Shown in pieces: positions 26,487 to 35,885 of a DNA stretch of 64,000 bases. The notes beneath the pieces are model-generated. The model ran no database searches and was not told the origin of the DNA. It saw only the letters and a program-made list of their open reading frames with translations. The stretch is from Flagellimonas hymeniacidonis (GTDB taxonomy: Bacteria > Bacteroidota > Bacteroidia > Flavobacteriales > Flavobacteriaceae): assembly GCF_008040165.1 (NCBI RefSeq), contig NZ_VRUR01000002.1, positions 992,001-1,056,000 on the forward strand. Reading direction: 5' to 3'. Each line of letters begins with the position of its first letter. Positions within the stretch are counted from its first letter, which is position 1. A program made the position numbers and the translations under genes.

Positions 26487-27260
26487 TTATTGAGCAGTTT
26501 TGACACTCTCTTTCACTTTGTCATAAAACTCACGGTAATTAGGCTGCAATTTAATATTGATGCCCTCTTTAAAGTTTCCATCTTTTACCGAAACACCAAT
26601 ATTTTCAACAGGAACTTGATATGTGCTCGCTAGTTCTTTGGAAATTGTTGTTGCCTGATCAAAAGTTACTCCAAATTCTCCAGTGATATTCAGGCCTTCA
26701 ACCTCAGCACTCAATGCGGTATTGGCCTTGATAACCGCAGCTACCTTTTCTAACCAACCCCTGCCTTCATCTGTTAAATCGTTACCAGTATCCGAACCAA
26801 ATAGGGTGTTTAAACTGTTAGAAATTACAATGCTTCCGTCCACAAAATCAGCTTTTGCTTCACTTCCCATAGTTTGCTTTACCCTTCTGAGCAAAGCAAC
26901 TGTATTGGAATCGTTTGCTGATATCATTTGATTAATACGGCTAAGTTGTCTTTCTTTTCGGTCCAAAGCAGCTAGGGTGGCGTTAACATTTTCACTGCTC
27001 TTTTTTGAAAGCTCTGAAAAACTACTTAGATTTTTTAATAGTGTAGCGTTGGCATCCCTAAGTGCTATATTTTCGACTTCCAAGGTTTCCGCTTTACCAG
27101 AGCTGGAGGAAATTTTTCTTTTGGCTTCTGCCAATTGCTGTTCAATATCTCGTTTTTCAGTTTTTAAATTCTCTATCTCAGCAAAAAGCTCGCTCTTTTT
27201 TTGCGAAAGTCCTGCAGCGGTAAAGAATAATGCCAATAAAATAGGTAAATGTCTTTTCAT
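26487..27260 (-). CDS. Exported coiled-coil protein with degenerate OmpA-like C-terminus
   Basis: 257 residues: signal peptide (MKRHLPILLALFFTAAGLS), coiled coil (about 22-110, heptad-like Leu/Glu/Lys), then a domain aligning with the OmpA/MotB region of the gene at 34919 ('VDGSIVISNSLNTLFGSD' against 'VEKGVVFVSISDKLLFRSGS'). The peptidoglycan-binding features are missing: no HTDN box, no NxxLSxxRA, no C-terminal RR. The overall plan (coil, linker with 'SNTVALLRRVK', then beta-alpha fold) matches the neighbour's, so it is probably a diverged paralogue that no longer binds peptidoglycan. It lacks a lipobox, unlike the intact OmpA protein. Confidence 0.65.
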   Translation of the reverse strand: MKRHLPILLALFFTAAGLSQKKSELFAEIENLKTEKRDIEQQLAEAKRKISSSSGKAETLEVENIALRDANATLLKNLSSFSELSKKSSENVNATLAALDRKERQLSRINQMISANDSNTVALLRRVKQTMGSEAKADFVDGSIVISNSLNTLFGSDTGNDLTDEGRGWLEKVAAVIKANTALSAEVEGLNITGEFGVTFDQATTISKELASTYQVPVENIGVSVKDGNFKEGINIKLQPNYREFYDKVKESVKTAQ

Positions 27261-27301
27261 AGATTCGGTATTTATGGTTTTGTTGTTATAGTAGGCCTAA
27301 A

Positions 27302-28876
27302 TTATAATGTTTTTTCCGAAATCACCTTTCCACCAAGATAATTGCAATCATAAAGTTCTTGCATATTGGTAAACGGCACCTCTGTTTTTTGGTAGCCGTA
27401 TACAGCTTCTAAATCACTACTTAGGTAGTCATCATCTACATTCACTTGAACATCATTCATGGTGAATTGACTAGGATGTTCATACCCAGCTGCATGCGTT
27501 ATTTCCAAAAATTCCTTTCTAAACGTCTTGAAATATTGCGCCAATCGGTCAGATTTCAAAGGAACGTTGATACCATTTTGCAACCACTTGCTCTGTGTGG
27601 CCACTCCAGCTGGGCATCTATTGGTGTGACACACTTGGGCCTGAATACAACCGATGCTCATCATAGCTTCGCGTGCAACATTAATACAGTCTATTCCCAT
27701 AGCAAAAGCCATGGCTGCCTTAGCAGGAAATCCAAGCTTACCACTGCCAATAAAAACAATACGGTCGCATATACCCCGATCCTTAAATATTTTATACACT
27801 GAAGAGAATCCATAAACCCAAGGCAGGGAAACATGGTCTGCAAAACTTGGAGGTGCTGCACCGGTTCCTCCTTCACCGCCATCAACGGTAATAAAATCAG
27901 GACCTTTTCCTGATTTTTTCATTAAATCTGCAAGTTCTTCCCATTGGCCCAATTTGCCAATGGCAGCTTTAATACCCACGGGAAGTCCAGTCTCTTTTGC
28001 AATGGATTCAATAAGTTCCAATAATTCAGGAATTGAGCTAAAGGCTTTATGCGTTGCCGGGGAAAGTACATCTTTACCCACTTCAACACCTCGAATTTTA
28101 GCAATTTCCGAAGTGATTTTAGCCCCAGGGAGCACACCGCCTTTTCCTGGTTTGGCACCTTGAGACAATTTTATTTCTATGGCTTTAATGTTCGGATTTT
28201 CATCCACCAAAATTTTCATTTTTTCCATAGAGAAATTACCCTCCCTAGATCGAACTCCAAAATAACCTGTTCCAAAATGAAATATAACATCGCCACCTTG
28301 TTTGTGGTATGGTGATAATCCCCCCTCGCCAGTATTATGGTATGCCTGACACTTTTTAGCGCCTTTGTTCATAGCTTCTACCGCAGCAGCCGATAATGAG
28401 CCAAAGCTCATTGCGGAAATATTTATTACGGAGGCGGGTCTATATGGCTTTTTTCGCTGGTTATAGGCACCAATCACCTTGGCACATGGTAAAAAATATG
28501 GGTTTTCTAGGTTTGGATGGTTTTTAGGGGTTTCATATCCAATCATTGCATTTTTTACAAAAATATGCTGATGGGCATAAATGTCCCTATCTGTTCCAAA
28601 GCCCTCGTAATTGTTTTCTTTTTTAGCCGAAGCATAAATCCAACCCCTCTCAATCCTGTTGAAAGGAAGCTCTTCTCTGTTATTGGCAACAAAATACTGA
28701 CGCATTTCTGGGCCAATACTTTCCAGCCAATACCTAAGATGGCCTACTATTGGAAAATTATGACTGATGGTATGGGCGCGTTGAAAAAAGATATCCCGTA
28801 TACCCACTAGAATCAGAAATACGAGAATCCAAGTCCACCATGGAATACTTGCTAAAAAATCCAACAAAGGTTCCAT
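27302..28876 (-). CDS. FMN-binding glutamate-synthase-like protein (GltB central domain)
   Basis: 524 residues with a single N-terminal membrane helix (about 10-25, 'WTWILVFLILVGI') and then a TIM-barrel of the glutamate synthase FMN domain: 'GEGGLSPYHKQGGD', 'KIRGVEVGKDVLSPATH', 'TVDGGEGGTGAAP' (FMN-phosphate loop), and cysteines in 'CIQAQVCHTNRCPAG' that match the 3Fe-4S site. The glutaminase and C-terminal domains of full GltB are absent. Physiological role of these stand-alone membrane forms is unknown. One nucleotide separates it from the M20 gene upstream, so they are one operon. Confidence 0.85.
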   Translation of the reverse strand: MEPLLDFLASIPWWTWILVFLILVGIRDIFFQRAHTISHNFPIVGHLRYWLESIGPEMRQYFVANNREELPFNRIERGWIYASAKKENNYEGFGTDRDIYAHQHIFVKNAMIGYETPKNHPNLENPYFLPCAKVIGAYNQRKKPYRPASVINISAMSFGSLSAAAVEAMNKGAKKCQAYHNTGEGGLSPYHKQGGDVIFHFGTGYFGVRSREGNFSMEKMKILVDENPNIKAIEIKLSQGAKPGKGGVLPGAKITSEIAKIRGVEVGKDVLSPATHKAFSSIPELLELIESIAKETGLPVGIKAAIGKLGQWEELADLMKKSGKGPDFITVDGGEGGTGAAPPSFADHVSLPWVYGFSSVYKIFKDRGICDRIVFIGSGKLGFPAKAAMAFAMGIDCINVAREAMMSIGCIQAQVCHTNRCPAGVATQSKWLQNGINVPLKSDRLAQYFKTFRKEFLEITHAAGYEHPSQFTMNDVQVNVDDDYLSSDLEAVYGYQKTEVPFTNMQELYDCNYLGGKVISEKTL

Positions 28877-28877
28877 T

Positions 28878-30158
28878 TTACAGATTCAGATAGTCTAGCG
28901 CCAGTTGTGTCATCGTTTTTACACCAAGCAGCAATCCACTATCATCAATTTTAAAATCTGGCGTATGATGTGGAAAAGATTCCGTACTACCTGGAGTCAT
29001 ACCACCTAAGAAATAATAAAAACCAGGGACTTTCTCTTGAAAATAACTGAAATCCTCGGCGCCTGTGATTGCTTTGTGTATACTCACATTTTCATCTCCC
29101 GCCACTCGCTTGAGGGTAGGGGCCATCTGAGCAGTTAAATCTAGATCATTGTACGTGATAGCGGTCGAGGTTTGGATGTCAATAGTGGCTTCACCTCCAT
29201 AGACTTTGGCAATGGCCGGAACCATTTCTTCCATACGTTTGTTAATATGCTTTTGCATCTCATAATCCAAAGTTCGTATGGTCCCTATCATTTCAGCACT
29301 TTCTGGAATAATGTTGGAGCGCACTCCACTTGTGATTTTCCCTACGGAGATTACTGCAGCTTCATTAATCAATTCGGTTTCCCTACTGATGATGGTTTGC
29401 AGACCATCAATAATTTTTGCGCTTATAAGAATGGGATCTACACCACCCCAAGGTTGTGAACCGTGGGTTTGCTTTCCTTTTACATTGATAACAAACCGCT
29501 GTGCAGAGGCCATGCTGCCCCCTGGTTTATATTTCACGGTTCCTACAGGTGTTTGGGAGTTGATATGAAGTCCGAAAATAGCATCAACATTTGGATTGGT
29601 AAGCACCCCCTCTTTTACCATTAATAATGCACCGCCTTCTTCACCGGGTGGTGGCCCTTCTTCTGCGGGTTGAAAAATAAATTTCACCGTTCCTTTAATC
29701 TTGTCCTTGTTTTTAGAGAGTACCTCAGCAACTCCCATTAAAATAGCAGTGTGGGTATCATGGCCGCAAGCGTGCATTACCCCAACACTTTTGCCCAAAA
29801 ATTCGGACCTAACTTCAGACTTATATGGCAAATCATTGCGTTCTGTAACAGGCAATGCATCAATATCGGCTCTAAGTGCAACAACCTTTCCTGGTTGATT
29901 TCCTTTAAGTAAACCAACAACACCTGTAACCGCAACTCCAGTTTGAACTTCAATTCCTAATGATTTTAGGTGTTTTGCAATCTTCTCAGCAGTTTTAAAT
30001 TCTCGATTGCTTAGTTCGGGGTTCTGATGAATGTCTCGTCTCCATTCAATAACCTTGTTTTCAACCGCAGAAAAATCTTTTTCTAGGTTGGGACCTTGTG
30101 CCCAAATGGAAAAACCTGTCATCAGGAATGCGAACGTTAAAATTTTGTGCATATGCAT
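28878..30158 (-). CDS. M20 family amidohydrolase/peptidase, exported
   Basis: 426 residues with a signal peptide (ending 'GFSIWAQ'). Metal ligands and catalytic acid follow the M20D pattern: 'MHACGHDTHTAILMG' and 'QPAEEGPPPGEEGGA', plus the dimerisation domain with 'THGSQPWGGVDPI'. This subgroup contains hippurate/indole-acetyl-amino-acid hydrolases and similar deacylases, so it likely cleaves N-acyl amino acids or small peptides in the periplasm. Genes for a DsrE protein (9 nt upstream) and the GltB-like protein (1 nt downstream) are in the same operon. Confidence 0.88.
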   Translation of the reverse strand: MHMHKILTFAFLMTGFSIWAQGPNLEKDFSAVENKVIEWRRDIHQNPELSNREFKTAEKIAKHLKSLGIEVQTGVAVTGVVGLLKGNQPGKVVALRADIDALPVTERNDLPYKSEVRSEFLGKSVGVMHACGHDTHTAILMGVAEVLSKNKDKIKGTVKFIFQPAEEGPPPGEEGGALLMVKEGVLTNPNVDAIFGLHINSQTPVGTVKYKPGGSMASAQRFVINVKGKQTHGSQPWGGVDPILISAKIIDGLQTIISRETELINEAAVISVGKITSGVRSNIIPESAEMIGTIRTLDYEMQKHINKRMEEMVPAIAKVYGGEATIDIQTSTAITYNDLDLTAQMAPTLKRVAGDENVSIHKAITGAEDFSYFQEKVPGFYYFLGGMTPGSTESFPHHTPDFKIDDSGLLLGVKTMTQLALDYLNL

Positions 30159-30167
30159 GTATTTGAG

Positions 30168-30704
30168 TTAGAATTTTATGAGTTGATAACCATCATTCTG
30201 AAGCTGAATTAAGGCTGTCATTGCCGAAAGCGATATTTTAGCACCAGGAATGAGGTCTTTTTTTGGAAAATTACGCGATTTTGAAGATTGGCCACATAGA
30301 ATAACTTCGACGCCAGCATCCATGAGTTCTTTAACGAGGTCGTAGTTTGGATTGGAGACACCAAATCTAGTTTCATAAGCTTCATTTTGAATAATATCTT
30401 TAGAAGCCTTATTGTGCACTACTAGTGCCACTTTAAGTTGAGATAATGGAACACCACTCTGTGCGTGCATATTTAAAAAACGAGCAGCGGTTTCAATGGT
30501 CTTGTTGACTTCTGTATGTGATTCGGGACTGGTCATAATGTCAAAAACCACTTTAAATTCTGCATTTACATCGGTTTTAAAATCAGGATTCGTAACTGAC
30601 CAGACCTCTCCATAATTGTCCAAAACAGGTCCAGCTTGTTTCTCCTGAGCATTTCCATAAGTAATAAAAACAAAAAACAAAAGTGCAGTAAAAAGATTCC
30701 TCAT
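30168..30704 (-). CDS. Exported DsrE-family protein
   Basis: 178 residues. Signal peptide (MRNLFTALLFFVFITYGNA) followed by a DsrE/DsrF-like alpha/beta domain: 'LKVALVVHNKASKDII', 'GVEVILCGQSSKSR', 'SAMTALIQLQNDGYQLIKF'. The single Cys in 'LCGQS' sits where sulfur-carrying members have their active cysteine. Family members move sulfur or act as small redox/carrier proteins; here an exported form whose role is unknown. First gene of the operon DsrE - M20 - GltB-like; divergent from pcrA/uvrD across 135 nt. Confidence 0.8.
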   Translation of the reverse strand: MRNLFTALLFFVFITYGNAQEKQAGPVLDNYGEVWSVTNPDFKTDVNAEFKVVFDIMTSPESHTEVNKTIETAARFLNMHAQSGVPLSQLKVALVVHNKASKDIIQNEAYETRFGVSNPNYDLVKELMDAGVEVILCGQSSKSRNFPKKDLIPGAKISLSAMTALIQLQNDGYQLIKF

Positions 30705-30839
30705 GTATTACAATTGAGTTTCTAAATATATCAAATTCAATTTAAAATGAATGCTGTGTTTATAAGTATTGAAAGGATGATTTTAGCATGAAACCATTAT
30801 TGGCTAATTTCACGTTTACTTTTAAAAACAATAGAGCGT

Positions 30840-33170
30840 TTGAGTACTTTTTTAGAGGAATTAAATGATGCGCAACGGGCCCCCACACTTCATAAAGATG
30901 GTCCCTTAATGGTTATTGCTGGTGCAGGGTCCGGAAAAACACGGGTTTTGACCTATAGAATTGCTCATTTGATGGAACAAGGAGTTGATTCCTTTAATAT
31001 TCTAGCGCTAACATTTACCAACAAGGCTGCTCGGGAGATGAAAAAGCGAATCGCCACAATAGTTGGAAATTCCGAGGCAAAAAATCTGTGGATGGGTACG
31101 TTTCATTCCGTTTTTGCAAAATTACTTCGTTTTGATGGGGACAAACTTGGATATCCGAGCAACTTCACCATTTATGATACCCAAGACTCCCAAAGGTTAA
31201 TTGCTTCCATTATAAAAGAAATGGGCCTCGATAAGGATATTTATAAATACAAGCAAATTCAGAATAGGATATCTTCTTATAAGAACAGCTTGATTACAGT
31301 AAAAGCATATTTTCAAAACCCAGAACTCGTAGAGGCAGATGCTATGGCCAAGCGACCAAGGCTTGGGGAGATTTACCAAAACTATGTGGATCGTTGCTTT
31401 AAGGCCGGCGCTATGGACTTTGACGACCTTTTATTGCGTACCAATGAATTGCTGACCCGTTTTCCTGAGGTTTTAATGAAATATCAGGATCGGTTTCGAT
31501 ATATACTCGTAGATGAGTACCAAGACACCAACCACTCGCAGTATCTTATTGTAAAAGCGTTATCCGATCGTTACCAAAACATCTGTGTTGTTGGTGACGA
31601 TGCACAGAGTATCTATTCCTTTAGGGGAGCCAATATCAGTAACATTCTTAATTTTCAACGGGATTATGATGATGTAGCTGTGTATCGATTAGAACAGAAT
31701 TACCGATCCACAAAAAATATTGTGAATGCTGCCAATTCTATTATCGAAAAGAACAAAGACCAATTGGAAAAGGTGGTTTGGACTTCGAACGATGAAGGCA
31801 ATAAGATTAAAATACACAGAAGTATAACGGATGCTGAAGAGGGCAGGTATGTAGCCGAGTCTATTTTTGAAAATAGGATGCAGCAGCAAATGGGGAATGG
31901 TGAATTTGCGGTTTTATACCGTACCAATTCCCAATCAAGAGCCATTGAAGATGCACTGAGAAAAAGGGATATTCCATATCGAATTTATGGAGGGCTCTCT
32001 TTTTATCAACGCAAGGAGATTAAGGATGTATTGGCCTATTTGCGTATGGTTATTAATCCAAAGGATGAAGAAGCTCTAAAAAGAATTGTCAACTTTCCTG
32101 CTAGGGGAATAGGGCAGACTACCATTGATAAGTTGGTGGTTGCAGCCAATCATTATGGCCGTTCTATTTTTGAGGTTATTGAGCATCTGGATAAGCTTGA
32201 TCTAAAGATCAACTCGGGAACCAAGCGAAAATTGGAAGACTTTGTCACCATGATAAAGAGCTTTCAAATCATGAATGAGGGTGCTGATGCCTTCACACTT
32301 GCAGAACATGTAGCTAAAAAAACTGGCCTGCTTTTAGAATTTAAGAAAGATGGTACTCCAGAAGGTATTGGCAGAATGGAGAACATCGAGGAACTCCTAA
32401 ATGGTATTAAAGATTTTGTCGAGGGGCAGAAAGAATTGGCTGATGCTACTGGGAATATATCGGAGTTTCTTGAAGATGTTGCCTTGGCAACTGACTTGGA
32501 CAAGGACACAGGAGACGATGACCGTGTAGCTTTGATGACGATTCACTTGGCCAAAGGATTGGAGTTTCCGTATGTATATATTGTGGGAATGGAGGAAGAT
32601 TTGTTTCCTTCGGCCATGAGCATGAATACTAGAAGTGAATTGGAAGAGGAACGCCGTTTATTTTATGTTGCATTGACCCGAGCCGAAAAACAAGCTTTTT
32701 TAACCTATACCCAAAACAGATACCGATGGGGGAAATTGATTGATGCAGAACCTAGTAGGTTTTTAGAGGAGATCGATGATCAATATGTAGAGAACCTAAC
32801 TCCAGTAAATGATGGTTATCGGTACAAACCTATGATCAATGCGGATATTTTTGGTGATGTTGATAAGAGTAAATTGCGTCAAATTAAACCAAAAAATGGC
32901 AATCCACCCAGTGTTCATAAGCCCAATGAAAATCAGCTTCGCAAATTAAGAAAGTTAAAACCAGAGCTATCCTCCCCAGCGAATAATACAAATTCGATTG
33001 ACCCGAATCTAGAAGAAGGGTCTTTAGTCAACCACACCCGATTTGGTAAGGGAAAAGTACTTAAAATAGAAGGTGTTGGCAATGATAAAAAGGCTGAAAT
33101 CCAGTTTGAAAGAGGAGACATTAAAAAATTGCTTCTCAGATTTGCCAAACTAGAAATATTGAACAACTAA
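30840..33170 (+). CDS. UvrD/PcrA superfamily 1A DNA helicase
   Basis: 3'-5' helicase in nucleotide excision and mismatch repair. 776 residues: Walker A 'GAGSGKTRVLTYRIAHL' (about 28-44), 'DEYQDTN' motif II, 'GDDAQSIYSFRGA' motif III, 'QNYRSTKNI', 'MTIHLAKGLEFPYVY' and 'VALTRA' motifs. The last ~50 residues ('GSLVNHTRFGKGKVLKIEG') form a Tudor-like fold known in PcrA to bind RNA polymerase. The start is TTG at 30840: the sequence before the conserved 'LNDAQRAP' fits family length and no ATG is available nearer. Convergent with the lipoprotein gene 7 nt downstream. Confidence 0.93.
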   Translation: MSTFLEELNDAQRAPTLHKDGPLMVIAGAGSGKTRVLTYRIAHLMEQGVDSFNILALTFTNKAAREMKKRIATIVGNSEAKNLWMGTFHSVFAKLLRFDGDKLGYPSNFTIYDTQDSQRLIASIIKEMGLDKDIYKYKQIQNRISSYKNSLITVKAYFQNPELVEADAMAKRPRLGEIYQNYVDRCFKAGAMDFDDLLLRTNELLTRFPEVLMKYQDRFRYILVDEYQDTNHSQYLIVKALSDRYQNICVVGDDAQSIYSFRGANISNILNFQRDYDDVAVYRLEQNYRSTKNIVNAANSIIEKNKDQLEKVVWTSNDEGNKIKIHRSITDAEEGRYVAESIFENRMQQQMGNGEFAVLYRTNSQSRAIEDALRKRDIPYRIYGGLSFYQRKEIKDVLAYLRMVINPKDEEALKRIVNFPARGIGQTTIDKLVVAANHYGRSIFEVIEHLDKLDLKINSGTKRKLEDFVTMIKSFQIMNEGADAFTLAEHVAKKTGLLLEFKKDGTPEGIGRMENIEELLNGIKDFVEGQKELADATGNISEFLEDVALATDLDKDTGDDDRVALMTIHLAKGLEFPYVYIVGMEEDLFPSAMSMNTRSELEEERRLFYVALTRAEKQAFLTYTQNRYRWGKLIDAEPSRFLEEIDDQYVENLTPVNDGYRYKPMINADIFGDVDKSKLRQIKPKNGNPPSVHKPNENQLRKLRKLKPELSSPANNTNSIDPNLEEGSLVNHTRFGKGKVLKIEGVGNDKKAEIQFERGDIKKLLLRFAKLEILNN

Positions 33171-33177
33171 GCTGGGG

Positions 33178-34011
33178 TTAGTCATAACGAATTTGCGCTA
33201 AGTCACCTTGGTCTGCGATATGAATAGCCTTTAATGATTCTTTAAAATAGGTATCGGTATATTGAGTTCCGTCGAATTCCAATGCTGAGAATACGATTTT
33301 TGACCCCATAATTTCTGGAATTAAAATAAGAGAACCATCTTTTTCTATGCTTGACTTTATATGAGCTCGATGACCCAAAACAGAATATTCGGAAATTAAA
33401 GAACACTTCTGATTGGGAAATATGTTAGCCTTACTAGCTGTATTATCTGAAATGGAATATGCATCAATTCTATTACGGTAAGTAAGCTCTGTAGCTTCTT
33501 CCCAACCATCCAATATGTAAATAGGAGTTCCTTTTTCAGTCTTTAAAGTATAAATATCAGTTAAGTTAAGGGGTTCTCCATAGAGAGTAATGGGGGTTAC
33601 TTTCCCATCAATGCTATATAATGCTTGGTTTCTAATGGTATGGTTTAAATTGCCCTTGGGTAAATGCCATGAAAAAACCGCTATTCTCCCATCATCTGAA
33701 GTAGCTAACAAAAAGCTTGGTTTCTTCCGAGAATAATGTTCGCTTACTTCTTCCAAAAGATTGGGAGTGTTTATACTTTCAATGATGCTTACAACTTTAT
33801 CATTTAGAGCCGTTACCGCTTCAAGCGACACCGTATTTTCTGAATCAGCAGATTGTTCATTAAAAAGTTGATTTAAACTGTATACAATGTCTCTACCATT
33901 GTTGAAGCTATATTCAAGTGCATCTTTATTTGTTCCTTTTTTATTGGTGCAACCAAATAGAGTGACAATAATCCACAAAAAGGAAATTTTGAATATTGGT
34001 TTGGGTATCAT
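33178..34011 (-). CDS. Lipoprotein of unknown function
   Basis: 277 residues with a lipoprotein signal ('IIVTLFGC', then TNKKGTNKD). The mature part starts helical (about 35-100) and then looks beta-rich with repeated short strands ('GRIAVFSWHLP', 'TPIYILDGWEEATELTYR', 'IVFSALEFDGTQY'), which could be a small propeller-like or beta-sandwich fold. No family recognised. Single gene, convergent with pcrA/uvrD; about 235 nt lie between its start and the next gene. Confidence 0.65.
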   Translation of the reverse strand: MIPKPIFKISFLWIIVTLFGCTNKKGTNKDALEYSFNNGRDIVYSLNQLFNEQSADSENTVSLEAVTALNDKVVSIIESINTPNLLEEVSEHYSRKKPSFLLATSDDGRIAVFSWHLPKGNLNHTIRNQALYSIDGKVTPITLYGEPLNLTDIYTLKTEKGTPIYILDGWEEATELTYRNRIDAYSISDNTASKANIFPNQKCSLISEYSVLGHRAHIKSSIEKDGSLILIPEIMGSKIVFSALEFDGTQYTDTYFKESLKAIHIADQGDLAQIRYD

Positions 34012-34247
34012 GATATATCAATCAAAAAAAGGGGCTATGAAAATTTGTAGCGTAAAAGTGGTTGTTATTTTGAGTAAATCAGTATTGAAATGAATTGATG
34101 CCCTATCCCATTTGATGAATCAGCAGTTTGGGAAAACCGATGGTAGTTTGAGCTTTTATTGGATTTCAGTACTAATCAAAGATAGTTGTCAAAGAATTTT
34201 GACCATATTCTTTGTTACTTTGTGTAAAATCTAGGCAAAGAAGATCA

Positions 34248-34868
34248 ATGGCTGAGTTTATAAAGCTTTTTGAAGAAAACCCAAACCCTAAACAGGTTGA
34301 AAGGATAGGTAATATACTTAGGAAAGGTGGTTTAATAATTTATCCTACCGATACGGTATATGGTCTAGGGTGTGATATAACAAATTCAAAAGCGCTGCAA
34401 AGGATTGCTCGTATTAAAGGCATAAAGCTGGAAAAAGCCAACTGGTCTTTTGTATGTGCTGATCTTAGCAATCTATCCGATTTTGTTAGGCAAATAGATT
34501 CTACCACGTTTAAGATTCTGAAAAGGGCCCTACCTGGTCCTTATACATTTATTTTACCTGGAAACAACAGCCTACCAAAAGATTTTAAGAGGAAGAAAAC
34601 GGTAGGGATTAGGGTTCCCGACAATGAAATTGTTAAAGCTCTGGTCACTGAACTGGGAAATCCCATCGTTTCCACATCAATCTACGATGAAGACGACATC
34701 TTGGAATATACTACCGACCCTGAACTTATTTACGAAAAGTGGGAAAATCTTGTTGACGTGGTTGTTGATGGTGGCTATGGAGGAAACATAGCATCTACGG
34801 TAATAAATTTATCCGAAGGATATCCAGAAGTTGTTAGGGAAGGAAAAGGCACTCTGGATATTTTTTAA
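34248..34868 (+). CDS. L-threonylcarbamoyladenylate synthase (Sua5/YrdC/YciO family)
   Basis: Makes threonylcarbamoyl-AMP from Thr, bicarbonate and ATP for the t6A37 tRNA modification, or belongs to the related YciO branch. 206 residues from the ATG at 34248 ('MAEFIKLFEENPNPKQ'); the upstream in-frame ATG at 34212 would add 12 poorly conserved residues. Family marks: 'GGLIIYPTDTVYGLGCD', 'KRALPGPYTFILP' and 'VGIRVPDNEIV', 'PIVSTSI'. The YciO-like lack of a C-terminal Sua5 domain is seen. Ends just before a strong bidirectional terminator. Confidence 0.85.
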   Translation: MAEFIKLFEENPNPKQVERIGNILRKGGLIIYPTDTVYGLGCDITNSKALQRIARIKGIKLEKANWSFVCADLSNLSDFVRQIDSTTFKILKRALPGPYTFILPGNNSLPKDFKRKKTVGIRVPDNEIVKALVTELGNPIVSTSIYDEDDILEYTTDPELIYEKWENLVDVVVDGGYGGNIASTVINLSEGYPEVVREGKGTLDIF

Positions 34869-34874
34869 TAAAAA

Positions 34875-34897
34875 AAAAGCGGCCATTGGCCGCTTTT
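34875..34897. terminator. Bidirectional terminator, perfect 10-bp stem
   Basis: AAAAGCGGCC (34875-34884), loop ATT, GGCCGCTTTT (34888-34897): perfect pairing with A/T tails on both sides. It separates the convergent Sua5-like and ompA genes and is the clearest intrinsic terminator in the window. Confidence 0.9.
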
Positions 34898-34918
34898 CAA
34901 TATTTATATATTGGTTTC

Positions 34919-35791
34919 TTAGTTTCCTGATCCACCAATAGCAGGATCTTTCATTCCTTCTTCTATCATGTTATAGAATTGATCAATTTTTGGAAGAACA
35001 ACAATACGCGTTCTTCTGTTTTTAGCACGCTCTGCTGCCGTATCATTAGAGGCCAATGGTACATAAAAACTTCTTCCTGCTGCTGTCATACGCTCAGGAG
35101 CAACATTAAACTCATTTTGCAATGTTCTTACGATTGCCGTTGCTCTTTTGGCACTTAAATCCCAGTTATCTACCAGTACTCCACTAGAGTAGGGCACATT
35201 ATCTGTATGTCCTTCTACCAAGAATTCAAAGTCTGGCTTGTTGTTAACCACTTTGGCCACTTTGCCTAAAACACTTTTGGCAGCATTGGTAATATTATAG
35301 CTTCCACTACGGAACAATAATTTATCAGAAATTGAAACAAAGACTACACCTTTCTCAACACTTACTTCAATGTCTTCATCATCCAAGTTTCCAAGAACTC
35401 CTTTTAAACTTTGAACTAAGGCAAGGTTTACAGAATCTCTTCTGGTAACCGCATCTTGTAACTTTCTGATGGTTAAATCTTTCTCTTGTAGACTTTCCAA
35501 TGATTTTTCAAGATTTTCAGCACCTTTGGTTGTTAGCGTAGTCAAATTACCCATGTTGTTGATCAACTCTTGGTTATTCGCCTTCAAAAATGCGTTTTGA
35601 TCTTCCAGCGTTTGCAATTTGGAAGTGGCAGATGCTTTTTCTTCTAAACAATCGTTGAGCTTAACGGTTGCCGAGTTCAATAAATCCTGGGTTTCTTTTT
35701 GTTGTGCTTCCAGTTCAGCATATTTCTTTTGTGATACGCAAGATGACAATAAAACTGCCATTGCTAATGTTCCTAGGAAAACTTTTTTCAT
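34919..35791 (-). CDS. OmpA-family peptidoglycan-binding lipoprotein
   Basis: 290 residues: lipoprotein signal ('VLLSSC'), a coiled coil (about 24-125), and an OmpA/MotB domain (about 140-270) with 'VEGHTDNVPYSSG', 'NWDLSAKRATAIVRTL' and 'NRRTRIVVLPK', the residues that bind diaminopimelate of peptidoglycan. It likely links outer membrane and cell wall. A TAATTTTG element lies 53 nt upstream. The gene at 26487 appears to be a diverged copy that has lost the wall-binding residues. Confidence 0.9.
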   Translation of the reverse strand: MKKVFLGTLAMAVLLSSCVSQKKYAELEAQQKETQDLLNSATVKLNDCLEEKASATSKLQTLEDQNAFLKANNQELINNMGNLTTLTTKGAENLEKSLESLQEKDLTIRKLQDAVTRRDSVNLALVQSLKGVLGNLDDEDIEVSVEKGVVFVSISDKLLFRSGSYNITNAAKSVLGKVAKVVNNKPDFEFLVEGHTDNVPYSSGVLVDNWDLSAKRATAIVRTLQNEFNVAPERMTAAGRSFYVPLASNDTAAERAKNRRTRIVVLPKIDQFYNMIEEGMKDPAIGGSGN

Positions 35792-35844
35792 GGTTCTGAT
35801 TATAAATTATGAATTGTTAGATATCAATGCTAAAATTTGAATGC

Positions 35845-35852
35845 CAAAATTA
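35845..35852 (-). promoter_or_regulatory. Candidate promoter -7 element for the OmpA lipoprotein
   Basis: CAAAATTA on the plus strand reads TAATTTTG on the minus strand, a perfect TAnnTTTG, 53 nt before the ATG at 35791. No TTG is found at the ideal spacing upstream. Confidence 0.4.
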
Positions 35853-35885
35853 GGTAAAAAGCGAAATTGGAATATTCAAGCATCG

